This document shows, piece after piece, positions 24,920 to 32,942 of a stretch of DNA of 33,661 bases. How positions within the stretch are numbered: position 1 is the first letter of the stretch; every line of letters begins with the position of its first letter. The notes under the pieces were generated by a model. That model saw nothing but the letters and a program-made list of their open reading frames with translations, searched no databases and was not told the DNA's origin. Made by a program: the position numbers and the translations under genes. The DNA comes from an uncultured Bacilli bacterium (lineage in GTDB: Bacteria > Bacillota_I > Bacilli_A > RF39 > UBA660): the NCBI GenBank assembly GCA_934168005.1, contig CAKPMN010000011.1, forward strand, positions 1-33,661, in the 5' to 3' direction.

Positions 24920-26959
24920 ATGAAATTAAAGTTTAAAGCAGAAGCGCGTGATGTCGTTATATTTTGTTTGTTTTTAATACTATTATTTTATTTAGTAGCT
25001 TTAGCTGTTGTTAACTGTGTATGTTTTTTGGAAAATGGAACTTTAAGTGGTTTTAATCCACTACAAGCTTTTTCACCTTCTTACATAGCTGTTACAATAT
25101 TGTTTTATTTAATAGCAGTTGTAGCTGCTTTTGCCAGTGTTCAATCTTATTTTTTCGATGTAGAAAAAGGAATCGGAATATCAATTGGTAGCAAAAATGA
25201 AAAAGGATATTCAAGATGGGCTAAAGATAAAGAGTTTCAAAAAGAGTTAGTTCAAATTTCTCCAACAGATGTTAGTATTGAAAAAGGTGGAATTCCTTTA
25301 AAAAATGATGGAAAAAAGATATGGATAGATACATCTGGATATCATAATATGATAATAGGTTCAACAGGTAGTGGTAAATCACAAGGGTTATCTTTCCCGT
25401 TTATTAGAACTTTAGCTAAAGCTGGAGAATCTATGATAGTTACTGACCCTAAAGGTGAGTTATATGAAGGAACAGCCAATGAACTAAGAGAAAAAGGATA
25501 TAATATAGTATTATTAAACTTTCGTGATCCACAAAAAGGAAATTGTTGGAACCCATTTACATTACCTTACAAATTATATAAAAATGGAAATCAAGATAAA
25601 GCAAATGAATTGTTAGATGATTTAGCAAAAAATATCCTATATGATGAAAATAATAAAGGTGCTGATCCTTTCTGGGAGAATACTGCAGCGGATTATTTTG
25701 CTGGATTATCATTAGCTTTATTTGAAGATGCTAATGAAGATGAAATAAACTTAAATAGTATAAATTTAATGGGCAATCAAGGTGAAGAAAAAATAGGTGG
25801 AACTAGATACATAGTTGAATATTTTAGTGACAAGAATCAAGCTTCCCCAGCATATGTTAATGCATCTGCAACTTTGACTGCTCCAAATGAAACAAGAGGT
25901 AGTATTTTATCTGTATTTAAACAAAAGATAAAGTTATTTGCTTCTCGTGAAAATATATCAGAAATGCTTTCTCATAGTGATTTTGATATGGAAGATATCG
26001 GTAAAAAGAAAACTGCTGTATTTATCGTAATTCAAGATGAAAAAAAGACCTACCATTCTTTAGTAACTATATTTTTAAAACAATGTTATGAAACATTAGT
26101 AAGAGTTGCTCAAGAAAATAATGGTGGAAAATTAAAATATCGTACAAATTTCTTAATGGATGAATTTGCTAATATGCCACCACTTGGTGATGTTGATGCT
26201 ATGGTTTCCGCAGCTAGATCTAGAAATATTCGTTTATCATTCTTTATTCAAAATTTTTCTCAGTTGAATGATGTATATGGAAAAGAAAAAGCCGAGACAA
26301 TTAGAGGTAACTGTGGAAATACAATATTTTTACTAAGTACAGAACTTGCAGCTTTGGAAGAAATAAGTAAGATGTGTGGTGAGGTTAAATCTAAAAAAGA
26401 TGATAAGACTGATTCAAGACCACTTATAACAGTAACTGATTTACAAAATTTAAAAGAAGAAGAAGCAATCATATTACGTTCAAGAAATAGACCTTATAAA
26501 ACAAAATTAATGTACGATTGGAAGATTTTTTGGGGTAAAACTTATGATAAGGCTACATATCCTTCAAGAGAAAAACAAGAAGTTAAAGTATTTGATATAA
26601 AATCAATTGTAGAAGAAAAAAGGCAGAAAAAGATGGAGGCTATGATAAATGGTGCTTCTGATATGCCTAAGATTCCTGGACTTTTTGGTGAACCTAAAAT
26701 GCCAATGGAATCTTTATCTAATAACAAGAAGCCTGGTTTCAATGTTGATGACATTGTTAAGAGGATAGATGCTAAAATAGCTGAACTAGAAGAAGAAGAG
26801 CGTAAAGAGAAAGAAGAACAGGAAAAGAAAAAAATTACAGAAGTTAAAGAAAAGACTGAAAATAAAGATAATAAAGAAAAAACAGATACTAAAAAAGATG
26901 ATAAAGATATAACAGATGATCAATTCTTTGATGATTTCTTCTGTGATGATGAATTTTAA
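24920..26959 (+). CDS. virD4: VirD4/TraG-type T4SS coupling ATPase
   Basis: This is a 679-residue protein with two N-terminal membrane helices (about 10-34 and 47-73) followed by the TraG/VirD4 ATPase. Walker A IGSTGSGKSQ lies near 146-155, then VTDPKGELYE, and Walker B FLMDEFANMPPLGD near 410-423. The C-terminal about 120 residues are highly charged (Lys/Glu/Asp repeats) and end in FFDDFFCDDEF, an acidic tail that could bind substrates or partners. VirD4 proteins select DNA-relaxase or protein substrates and feed them to the channel. No relaxase gene is nearby. It is the last gene before a strong terminator, 9 bases after the LppM-like gene. The identification is firm. Confidence 0.93.
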   Translation: MKLKFKAEARDVVIFCLFLILLFYLVALAVVNCVCFLENGTLSGFNPLQAFSPSYIAVTILFYLIAVVAAFASVQSYFFDVEKGIGISIGSKNEKGYSRWAKDKEFQKELVQISPTDVSIEKGGIPLKNDGKKIWIDTSGYHNMIIGSTGSGKSQGLSFPFIRTLAKAGESMIVTDPKGELYEGTANELREKGYNIVLLNFRDPQKGNCWNPFTLPYKLYKNGNQDKANELLDDLAKNILYDENNKGADPFWENTAADYFAGLSLALFEDANEDEINLNSINLMGNQGEEKIGGTRYIVEYFSDKNQASPAYVNASATLTAPNETRGSILSVFKQKIKLFASRENISEMLSHSDFDMEDIGKKKTAVFIVIQDEKKTYHSLVTIFLKQCYETLVRVAQENNGGKLKYRTNFLMDEFANMPPLGDVDAMVSAARSRNIRLSFFIQNFSQLNDVYGKEKAETIRGNCGNTIFLLSTELAALEEISKMCGEVKSKKDDKTDSRPLITVTDLQNLKEEEAIILRSRNRPYKTKLMYDWKIFWGKTYDKATYPSREKQEVKVFDIKSIVEEKRQKKMEAMINGASDMPKIPGLFGEPKMPMESLSNNKKPGFNVDDIVKRIDAKIAELEEEERKEKEEQEKKKITEVKEKTENKDNKEKTDTKKDDKDITDDQFFDDFFCDDEF

Positions 26960-26965
26960 TGACAT

Positions 26966-27011
26966 AAACTGTAGAAAAATATAATTGAAATATTGTTTTC
27001 TACAGTTTTTT
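26966..27011 (+). terminator. Terminator of the T4SS operon
   Basis: A 13-bp perfect stem (26966-26978 and 26996-27008), a 17-base loop and a T run. Confidence 0.85.
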
Positions 27012-27012
27012 G

Positions 27013-27040
27013 TTTACAACTTTTGTTATATTCATATAAT
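27013..27040 (+). promoter_or_regulatory. Promoter of the rhodanese gene
   Basis: TTTACA (27013-27018), a 16-base spacer, and TATAAT (27035-27040). It lies directly behind the T4SS terminator, so the rhodanese is a separate unit. Confidence 0.7.
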
Positions 27041-27055
27041 GTATTAGGTGATATT

Positions 27056-27343
27056 GTGCAAAATAGTATATCTATTGATGAATTTTTAAAATTAAGTAAT
27101 GTTAATATAATTGATATTAGATCAATTCAAGCATTTAACAATAATCATATACCAGGTTCAATAAATATTCCTTATCAGAACCTCTTAACTGAACCTAGTA
27201 AATATTTATCTTTTGGTAAAATATATTATTTATATTGTCAAAAAGGTTATAGCAGTTATAAAATTAGTAATATTTTAAACTCTTTTGGTTATAAAACTAT
27301 TTCTATAAATGGTGGATATGAAGAATGGATTTTAAAAAGATAG
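27056..27343 (+). CDS. Single-domain rhodanese-like sulfurtransferase
   Basis: This is a 95-residue rhodanese domain: ISIDEFLKLSNVNIIDIRS, HIPGSINIPYQNL, and the active loop YCQKGYSS with C61, then ISINGGYEEW. Such small rhodaneses carry persulfide sulfur in the cytosol. A GTG start at 27056 is chosen (AGGTG five bases upstream). The in-frame ATG at 26993 lies upstream of the promoter and inside the preceding terminator, so it cannot be used. It ends in its own terminator. The family is clear; the sulfur acceptor is not known. Confidence 0.85.
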   Translation: MQNSISIDEFLKLSNVNIIDIRSIQAFNNNHIPGSINIPYQNLLTEPSKYLSFGKIYYLYCQKGYSSYKISNILNSFGYKTISINGGYEEWILKR

Positions 27344-27368
27344 ACAAAAAAATTTTTGTCTTTTTTTT
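27342..27368 (+). terminator. Terminator after the rhodanese gene
   Basis: An 8-bp stem AGACAAAA/TTTTGTCT (27342-27349 and 27354-27361), with T8 after it. Confidence 0.8.
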
Positions 27369-27412
27369 CTTTATATTTCAATGCTTTAATAGATATCGTT
27401 AATTATCTTATG

Positions 27413-27440
27413 TTGAACTAATTTTTATTTATGGTATAAT
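27413..27440 (+). promoter_or_regulatory. Promoter of cdaA-cdaR
   Basis: TTGAAC (27413-27418), a 16-base spacer, and TATAAT (27435-27440) with an extended TGG before it. Confidence 0.75.
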
Positions 27441-27464
27441 TCTATTTAGGATAGAGGTGATTAT

Positions 27465-28289
27465 ATGACTTTTGATACAATATTTAGCTCAATTATGAAG
27501 CTTATTGATGTCATGGTTGTTTGGTTTTTAATTTATTATATATTAAAAAATGTTAGAAAAAATGTTAAGATGTTACTATTATTTAAGGGAATTGTAATTA
27601 TTGTAGTATTAAAGATGATTAGTTCTTGGTTAGATTTAGTAACAGTTGGATACTTGCTTGATTATGTTATTACATGGGGACCTCTAGCAATTATTGTAAT
27701 ATTCCAACCAGAAATAAGAAATGTATTAGAATATCTAGGTCGTAGTCAACTTTTAGGAAGACATAAAATGCTTACAGTTGATGAAAGAGAAAAAATGGTA
27801 TATGAAATAACTAATGCATTAGATTATTTAAAAAAATCTAGAATTGGTGCTTTAATAGTTATTGAAAGAGATAATAGTTTAACAGACTATATTGAAAAAT
27901 CCAAAAAATTATATGCAGATATTTCTTCTGACTTATTAATATCTATATTCTTTCCTAATAACCCATTACATGATGGTGGCGTTATAATTCAAGGAGATAA
28001 AATAACTAGTGCTGGAGCAGTCTTTCCAACAAGTGATAACTTAAAAATAAGTAAACGTTTAGGTACAAGACATAGAGCAGCACTTGGTATTTCTGAAACA
28101 GGAGATTGTATAGCTATAATTGTTTCAGAAGAGACAGGACGTGTTTCAATTGCCATGAATGGCGAATTAAATTATAATTTGACAATTGATGAAGTTAAAA
28201 TGACTTTACTTGAAGAATTACGTCCTAAGAAGATGTTATTCTTAGATGATGAGGAGGAAGAAAATGAAGAAGATAGTGAAAAAAATTAA
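27465..28289 (+). CDS. cdaA: Membrane diadenylate cyclase CdaA
   Basis: This is a 274-residue protein that makes cyclic di-AMP from two ATP at the membrane. Three N-terminal helices (about 10-28, 36-54, 60-80) are followed by the DAC domain, with ITWGPLAIIVIFQPEIR at its border, the substrate motif at D170 (DGGVII), and the GTRHRAA motif with R202-H203-R204. Most CdaA proteins read DGA where this one has DGG, a mild change next to the catalytic aspartate. The acidic tail (DDEEEENEEDSEKN) is unusual for its length. It overlaps cdaR by 26 bases, the common cdaA-cdaR arrangement; the often linked glmM is not in the window. Confidence 0.95.
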   Translation: MTFDTIFSSIMKLIDVMVVWFLIYYILKNVRKNVKMLLLFKGIVIIVVLKMISSWLDLVTVGYLLDYVITWGPLAIIVIFQPEIRNVLEYLGRSQLLGRHKMLTVDEREKMVYEITNALDYLKKSRIGALIVIERDNSLTDYIEKSKKLYADISSDLLISIFFPNNPLHDGGVIIQGDKITSAGAVFPTSDNLKISKRLGTRHRAALGISETGDCIAIIVSEETGRVSIAMNGELNYNLTIDEVKMTLLEELRPKKMLFLDDEEEENEEDSEKN

Positions 28290-29634
28290 AAATTTCTTCC
28301 AGTCATGTTACCGATTTATAGATAGGGTAATTATTACTCCTGTTACAAAATTGATATATTTAATAACAAATAAATATGGTAAAAACAGTAAACAAATAGA
28401 AAACTGGCTATCTACAACTAATACTTTGTTATTTGTTTCATTATTTTTAGCTTTTCTATTATTTGTTGTAATTGATAAAAAGATAATAGTATTTAATAAT
28501 AATTCAGCAGAAGTTTTACAAAATCAACCTGTTAGTGTTATATATAATGAGGAATCATATGTTGTTGAAGGATTACCTGAAACAGTTGACATAACATTGA
28601 TTGGATCAAAAACAGACCTTTATATAGCTAAACAATCATCTAGTCATGATGTTACTATTGATTTAAGTGGTTTGAAGCCTGGAACTCATAAGGTTGCTAT
28701 AAAATATAATCGTAATACTGGAAATATTCAATATATGGTAAATCCTTCTAGTGTAACAGTTATAATTTATCAAAAAGTTTCATTAACTAAAACTTTAGAT
28801 GTTGATTTACTTAACGAAGATAAATTAGATAGTAAGTATGTAATAGAAGATGTTAATTATGATACTGATAAAGTTATAGTTAAAGGAGCTGAGCACACAT
28901 TAGATAAAGTTGCTACAGTAAAAGCTTTGGTTGATTTAGACAACTTATCTAATCAAAGTGTAGGGACAAATAAAGTAACTGATGTTCCACTTAAGGCCTA
29001 TGATAAAGATGGAAATGTCGTAGATGTTGAAATCGTTCCAAATAAGATAGATGTAGACGTTAAGATATCTTCTCCTAGTGAAGAGATTCCATTAAAAATA
29101 GTTCCAGTTGGAGAAGTAAGTTTTGGATTAGGTATTTCTGCTATTACTTTAAGTGATGAAACAGTAACAGTATATGCACCAACAGATGTATTAGAAAAGA
29201 TAAAGGAAACAGGATATATTCCAATTGAAGTTGATGTTTCTGATTTAAAATCTGATAAAGAATACAAATTAGAAATTCCAACACCAGTGGGTGCTAAGTC
29301 ATTATCAAGTAATACTGTAACTGTAAAAGTAGATGTGGAAGAATCAACTAGCAAAGATTTTGAACATATTTCAGTAGAAGCTCGTAATTTAGCAAGTGGT
29401 TATAAACCTCAAAGTACAGGAGAAGAGAATTCTTATGTTACTGTAACTGTAAAAGGTGTTAAGTCTGTAATAGATTCTCTTGAGGCATCTGATATTCATG
29501 CATATGTTGATTTGGATGGATATAAAGAAGGTACATATAAAGTAGATGTCCAAGTAGAAGGTGCTGACTCTAAAGTTCAGTATGTATCTAAGACAAAACA
29601 AATAGAGGTTAAAATTATTAAAAACAATAAATAA
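28264..29634 (+). CDS. cdaR: YbbR-domain regulator CdaR
   Basis: This is a 456-residue single-pass protein: a basic cytosolic N-terminus, one helix (about 51-72), then several beta-rich YbbR domains of about 80 residues outside. Repeated strand pairs are visible, such as LPETVDITLIGSK, VVDVEIVPNKIDVDV and VTVTVKGVKSVIDSL. CdaR binds CdaA and adjusts c-di-AMP production. The start at 28264 is chosen because GAGGAGG (28251-28257) lies six bases upstream; the ATGs at 28246 and 28249 lie before or inside that site. The gene overlaps the end of cdaA by 26 bases. Confidence 0.92.
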   Translation: MKKIVKKIKNFFQSCYRFIDRVIITPVTKLIYLITNKYGKNSKQIENWLSTTNTLLFVSLFLAFLLFVVIDKKIIVFNNNSAEVLQNQPVSVIYNEESYVVEGLPETVDITLIGSKTDLYIAKQSSSHDVTIDLSGLKPGTHKVAIKYNRNTGNIQYMVNPSSVTVIIYQKVSLTKTLDVDLLNEDKLDSKYVIEDVNYDTDKVIVKGAEHTLDKVATVKALVDLDNLSNQSVGTNKVTDVPLKAYDKDGNVVDVEIVPNKIDVDVKISSPSEEIPLKIVPVGEVSFGLGISAITLSDETVTVYAPTDVLEKIKETGYIPIEVDVSDLKSDKEYKLEIPTPVGAKSLSSNTVTVKVDVEESTSKDFEHISVEARNLASGYKPQSTGEENSYVTVTVKGVKSVIDSLEASDIHAYVDLDGYKEGTYKVDVQVEGADSKVQYVSKTKQIEVKIIKNNK

Positions 29635-29659
29635 AAGAACTAATAATAGTTCTTTTATT
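29630..29659. terminator. Shared terminator between cdaR and the DUF378 gene
   Basis: A 13-bp perfect stem AATAAAAGAACTA/TAGTTCTTTTATT (29630-29642 and 29647-29659) with a 4-base loop. It overlaps both convergent stop codons. The T tract is better on the plus strand. Confidence 0.8.
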
Positions 29660-29855
29660 TTTCTTCTATATGATTAAACAATAATCCTAAATTTATAATT
29701 CCACAGATGGATATTATAATATAAATTAATCTTCTAATCATGTCTATTGATGAAAAGAGATAATCAACAATATTAAAATCAAATATTCCTACTAATCCCC
29801 AATTTATAGCGCCTATAATTGTAAATACTAACGCTGTTTTTTGAACCATTTCCAT
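29655..29855 (-). CDS. DUF378 small membrane protein
   Basis: This is a 66-residue protein and the only minus-strand gene. It has two membrane helices (about 8-28 and 42-61) and the DUF378 signature TIIGAINWGLVGIFDFNIVDYLF. The family is widespread in Firmicutes and its function is unknown. AAAGGAG lies eight bases before the ATG on this strand. It converges on cdaR and diverges from the next lipoprotein gene. Confidence 0.88.
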   Translation of the reverse strand: MEMVQKTALVFTIIGAINWGLVGIFDFNIVDYLFSSIDMIRRLIYIIISICGIINLGLLFNHIEEK

Positions 29856-29958
29856 TTGTGCTCTCCTTTCTTATTATCATTAATTATTTTTAACTGAAAT
29901 TAAAAGTTTATTCATAAAATTTATTAAAAAAAATAAAATAAATTAACGAGGTGAATAA
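29856..29958. other. Divergent intergenic region, no clear promoter
   Basis: These 103 bases must carry promoters for the DUF378 gene (minus) and the lipoprotein gene (plus). The sequence is over 80% A+T with many partial -10 matches, so I could not choose a convincing promoter on either strand. The plus gene has the ribosome site CGAGGTGA. Confidence 0.4.
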
Positions 29959-30957
29959 ATGAAAAAAAAGGTTATATTATTATTATCAATAATATCTGTC
30001 TTTTTAATTAGTGGATGTTTTTCAAAAAAAGGTGATGTTTTAAATAAATTTTTGAAAAAAGTTAATAAAGCGGATAATTATTATTTAACTGGGGATTTAG
30101 AAATTATTAACAATGAAGATGTTTATTCTTATATTGTTGAAGTTGCTTTTAGAAAGGAAGATCAGTTTAGAGTTGAGTTAAAAAATAAAACAAATGATCA
30201 CGAACAAATAATTTTAAAAAATGAAGAAGGAGTATATGTCTTAACGCCATCTTTAAATAAAAGTTTTAAATTTCAAAGTGATTGGCCATATAATGGATCA
30301 CAAAGTTATTTGTTACATGCTATTGTAAGTGATATAGAAAATGATAAAGATAAAAAAGTAGAAGAAACAGATGAAGGTATAATAGTAACAACTAAAACAA
30401 ATTATTCAAATAATAAAAATTTAGTATCTCAAAAAATTTATATAAATAAAGATGCAGATGTTCAAAAAGTAGAAGTATTTGACGAGAATGGTGTAGTTAA
30501 AATTAAAATGAATTTTAATGACATAGATTACGATACTGAATTTGATGACAATTATTATGATTTGAATAGTAATATGCAAGCAAGTAAAACAAAAGATATA
30601 GAAGAAGGAGCTAGTTCAATAGATGATACTTTATATCCTATGTTTTTACCTACAAATACATATTTAGAAAGCGAAAATAAAGTTGCAACTGAAGATGGAG
30701 AAAGGGTTATTTTAACATTTGCTGGTGAAAAACCATTTACTCTAGTTCAAGAATCTGTCTCTGTTAAAGATGAATATGAAACAATTCAAACATTTGGAGA
30801 ACCTGAAATACTTTATGACACTGTTGGAATTTTAGATACAAATATGGTTTCTTGGATTAGTGGTGGTGTTGAATATTGTTTAACAAGTGATAAAATGAGT
30901 AAAACTGAATTGTTAGCTGTTGTGTCTTCTATATCCCAAGTTCCTTTAGAAAAATAG
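29959..30957 (+). CDS. LolA/YdcC-like lipoprotein
   Basis: This is a 332-residue lipoprotein with lipobox ISGC (cysteine near residue 20). The mature part has the LolA/YdcC-like pattern: NKADNYYLTGDLEIIN, then strands FRVELKN, GVYVLTPSLNKSFKF and KIYINKDADVQKVEVFD. A C-terminal domain (about 215-332) contains FLPTNTYLESE and LTFAGEKPFTLVQE. These proteins resemble lipid- or peptide-binding half-barrels; in Gram-positives they are linked to envelope quality control or sporulation-type proteins. A specific role here is not evident. It ends in a terminator that overlaps the stop. Confidence 0.78.
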   Translation: MKKKVILLLSIISVFLISGCFSKKGDVLNKFLKKVNKADNYYLTGDLEIINNEDVYSYIVEVAFRKEDQFRVELKNKTNDHEQIILKNEEGVYVLTPSLNKSFKFQSDWPYNGSQSYLLHAIVSDIENDKDKKVEETDEGIIVTTKTNYSNNKNLVSQKIYINKDADVQKVEVFDENGVVKIKMNFNDIDYDTEFDDNYYDLNSNMQASKTKDIEEGASSIDDTLYPMFLPTNTYLESENKVATEDGERVILTFAGEKPFTLVQESVSVKDEYETIQTFGEPEILYDTVGILDTNMVSWISGGVEYCLTSDKMSKTELLAVVSSISQVPLEK

Positions 30958-30978
30958 ATTTTATCTATTTTTTTATTT
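30950..30978 (+). terminator. Terminator after the LolA/YdcC-like gene
   Basis: A 10-bp perfect stem AAAAATAGAT/ATCTATTTTT (30950-30959 and 30963-30972) with a 3-base loop and T-rich tail. Confidence 0.8.
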
Positions 30979-30985
30979 TTAGTTA

Positions 30986-30994
30986 TGTTATAAT
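30986..30994 (+). promoter_or_regulatory. Extended -10 promoter of the 31010 gene
   Basis: TGTTATAAT (30986-30994) lies 15 bases before the ATG. No good -35 is seen, and the T-rich stretch upstream belongs to the terminator. The leader is very short, so the ribosome site GGTGATAA is almost at the RNA end. Confidence 0.6.
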
Positions 30995-31009
30995 TATTTT
31001 GGTGATAAA

Positions 31010-31543
31010 ATGAGCAATAGAAAATATCAAACAAAAAGAAAGAATAAAGCTATTGAAGTAACAGAAGAAAATCAATTAAAACAATTAATTATTTTGATAG
31101 TTGTTATAGTAGCAATATTAGGGGTTGTATATTTAGTTTCAGTTTTATTTGAAAAGAAAGATTATTCATCTATTTTTGATAATAGTTTGGATAGTAGTGA
31201 GATACAGTATGATGAAATACTTGTTGGAACTATGCTAAAACAAAAAGATTCATCTTATTATGTATTGGTTATGGATGATACTGATCCATATTATGATGTT
31301 TTAACTAAATATATAGAAAATTATCGAAAGCTTAAATATACTGATAAAATATATACAGTGCTTTTAAATAATGTTTTGAATAAGAATGCAAAATCCGATA
31401 AAACTGATGTTTCAAATTTAAAATTTAGTGGTACTACTTTAGTTAAAATGGAAAATGGTACTATAAAAAATGTCTATAGTGATAGCTTTGATATAAGTAA
31501 TATTATTTTAGATATGGCTAAAAAAATAGAAGATGCATCATAA
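31010..31543 (+). CDS. Membrane-anchored thioredoxin-like protein without CxxC
   Basis: This is a 177-residue protein with a basic N-terminus, one membrane helix (about 25-46), and an outer domain with thioredoxin-type order: strand YYVLVMDDTDPYYDVL, helix, strand KIYTVLLNN, then FSGTTLVKMENGTIKNVY, which matches the cis-Pro to beta-hairpin part of the fold. Where thioredoxins have CxxC this has DDTDPYY, and there is no cysteine in the protein, so redox activity is excluded. It probably binds or senses something in the envelope. The ATG is set by the TATAAT 15 bases upstream. Confidence 0.65.
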   Translation: MSNRKYQTKRKNKAIEVTEENQLKQLIILIVVIVAILGVVYLVSVLFEKKDYSSIFDNSLDSSEIQYDEILVGTMLKQKDSSYYVLVMDDTDPYYDVLTKYIENYRKLKYTDKIYTVLLNNVLNKNAKSDKTDVSNLKFSGTTLVKMENGTIKNVYSDSFDISNIILDMAKKIEDAS

Positions 31544-31555
31544 TCTTCTTTTTTT
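31528..31555 (+). terminator. Terminator overlapping the end of the thioredoxin-like gene
   Basis: A 7-bp stem AGAAGAT/ATCTTCT (31528-31534 and 31543-31549), an 8-base loop and T7. It ends 16 bases before the next ATG, so some read-through probably feeds the protease gene. Confidence 0.65.
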
Positions 31556-31570
31556 AATAAGGAGTTTAAC

Positions 31571-32809
31571 ATGAAAAAGGAAAAAGATACTTTAAAAAAA
31601 GATAATGATTCTTTATATAAAGAAATAAAGCCTAAAAATTTATTTCAAAAATCTGAGGTAATTGTATTAACTATAATTACATGTGTAATTGGGATATTTT
31701 TGGGTGTATTTTTAGGATATAATTTAAAAAAGGATAATAATAAGTATTCAAAAGATTTAAAAGAATTTATCAAAAATTATAATTATATTGTAGAAAACAA
31801 TATAGCTGATGTTAGTAATACTGACCTGATAAAGGGAGCTATTGAAGGAATGCTTTCTACATTTGAAGATGATTATAGTTATGTTATAGATGAGAAAGAG
31901 CAAGACTTATTTAATATCAAACTAAAGGGTGAATATGAAGGTATTGGTGTTCAAATAGTTACAACTACTGATAATAAAGTGTATGTTTATACAGTATTTG
32001 AAGATAGTCCTGCTTCTAAAGCCGGATTAAAAGTTGGAGATCAAATCATAAAAATCGATGATAAAGAAATAAAAGATGAAACTTCAACTGATGTTGCTGA
32101 TTATATAAAGAAAAGTGAAAATAATAAATTTGAAATAACAGTTCTTAGAGACGATAATGAATTAACAGTTGATGTTGAAAGAAAACTAGTTACTATAAAC
32201 TCAGTTTCATCAGATATAATAGAAGAAAATGGTAAAAAAATAGGTTATATCTATTTAAGTATTTTTTCATCTACTTCAACTAAACAATTTAAAAATAAAT
32301 TAGAGGAATTAGAAAAGTCTGGAATTGATTCGCTAATAATAGATGTTAGGTATAATAATGGAGGACATCTTACAACAGCTACTGGTATAATATCTTTATT
32401 TTTAGATTCGTCAAACATAATATATCAAACCGAAAAGAATGGTAAAGTAGAAAAATTTTATTCTAGTGGTAAGGAAACAAAAAAATATCCTATTGTTGTT
32501 CTTCAAAATAAATCAAGTGCTTCAGCATCTGAGATGCTATCCGCGGCCCTTAAAGAAAAATATGGTGCAAAAATAGTTGGGGAAGATAGCTATGGAAAAG
32601 GAACTGTTCAAGAGTTAATTACTTTAAGTGATGGAACAGAATATAAATTTACGACAAAAAAATGGCTTACTCCAGATGGAAATTGGATAAATAAAAAAGG
32701 CGTTAGTGCTGATTATAAGGTTTCCTTAAACGAAGAATATTTTGATAATCCAAGTGATGAAAATGATAATCAATTAAAGAAAGCTATAGAAGTTTTAACA
32801 GAAAATTAG
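31571..32809 (+). CDS. S41 carboxy-terminal processing protease (CtpA/CtpB type)
   Basis: This is a 412-residue membrane-anchored serine protease. Order: one N-terminal helix (about 28-50), a helical region, a PDZ domain (about 100-185, with YEGIGVQI, SPASKAGLKVGDQI and IDDKEI), then the S41 core. The Ser-Lys pair is S318 in SSASASEM and K343 in SYGKGTVQ, 25 residues apart as in the family. VDVRYNNGG is present as DVRYNNGG. Such proteases cut exported proteins near their C-terminus. The ribosome site is AAGGAG. It sits 28 bases after the thioredoxin-like gene and is probably partly co-transcribed with it. Confidence 0.92.
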   Translation: MKKEKDTLKKDNDSLYKEIKPKNLFQKSEVIVLTIITCVIGIFLGVFLGYNLKKDNNKYSKDLKEFIKNYNYIVENNIADVSNTDLIKGAIEGMLSTFEDDYSYVIDEKEQDLFNIKLKGEYEGIGVQIVTTTDNKVYVYTVFEDSPASKAGLKVGDQIIKIDDKEIKDETSTDVADYIKKSENNKFEITVLRDDNELTVDVERKLVTINSVSSDIIEENGKKIGYIYLSIFSSTSTKQFKNKLEELEKSGIDSLIIDVRYNNGGHLTTATGIISLFLDSSNIIYQTEKNGKVEKFYSSGKETKKYPIVVLQNKSSASASEMLSAALKEKYGAKIVGEDSYGKGTVQELITLSDGTEYKFTTKKWLTPDGNWINKKGVSADYKVSLNEEYFDNPSDENDNQLKKAIEVLTEN

Positions 32810-32823
32810 ATAAATAATTAAAG

Positions 32824-32859
32824 AAAAAGTAGATACATAAAAACATAGTCTACTTTTTT
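32824..32859 (+). terminator. Terminator after the S41 protease gene
   Basis: A 10-bp perfect stem AAAAAGTAGA/TCTACTTTTT (32824-32833 and 32849-32858), a 15-base loop and T6. Confidence 0.82.
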
Positions 32860-32894
32860 GTTTACTATTTTAAGAAGGCTATCTTTTTATTTTC

Positions 32895-32923
32895 TTGGTT
32901 TTTTCATAAAAAAAGGTTATAAT
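32895..32923 (+). promoter_or_regulatory. Promoter of ntdp
   Basis: TTGGTT (32895-32900), a spacer of exactly 17 bases, and TATAAT (32918-32923). The -10 overlaps the in-frame ATG at 32922, which rules that ATG out as the start. Confidence 0.78.
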
Positions 32924-32942
32924 GTTTTTAGGAAGTGGGATA

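Noticed and set aside
10820..26959. Integrative conjugative element
   Set aside because: No integrase, relaxase, tRNA target or flanking direct repeat was seen. It is not excluded that such genes lie elsewhere.
26993..27055. N-terminal hydrophobic extension of the rhodanese
   Set aside because: These codons lie in the T4SS terminator and in the rhodanese promoter itself.
27369..27464. c-di-AMP riboswitch upstream of cdaA
   Set aside because: The leader after the promoter is only about 20 bases, too short for such an element.
28998..29354. 118-codon minus-strand open frame inside cdaR
   Set aside because: It is the antisense shadow of YbbR repeats; its Ser/Thr/Val-rich translation follows from the sense codons.
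32922..32942. Seven extra N-terminal residues of Ntdp
   Set aside because: The ATG overlaps the -10 box and lies upstream of the likely RNA start.
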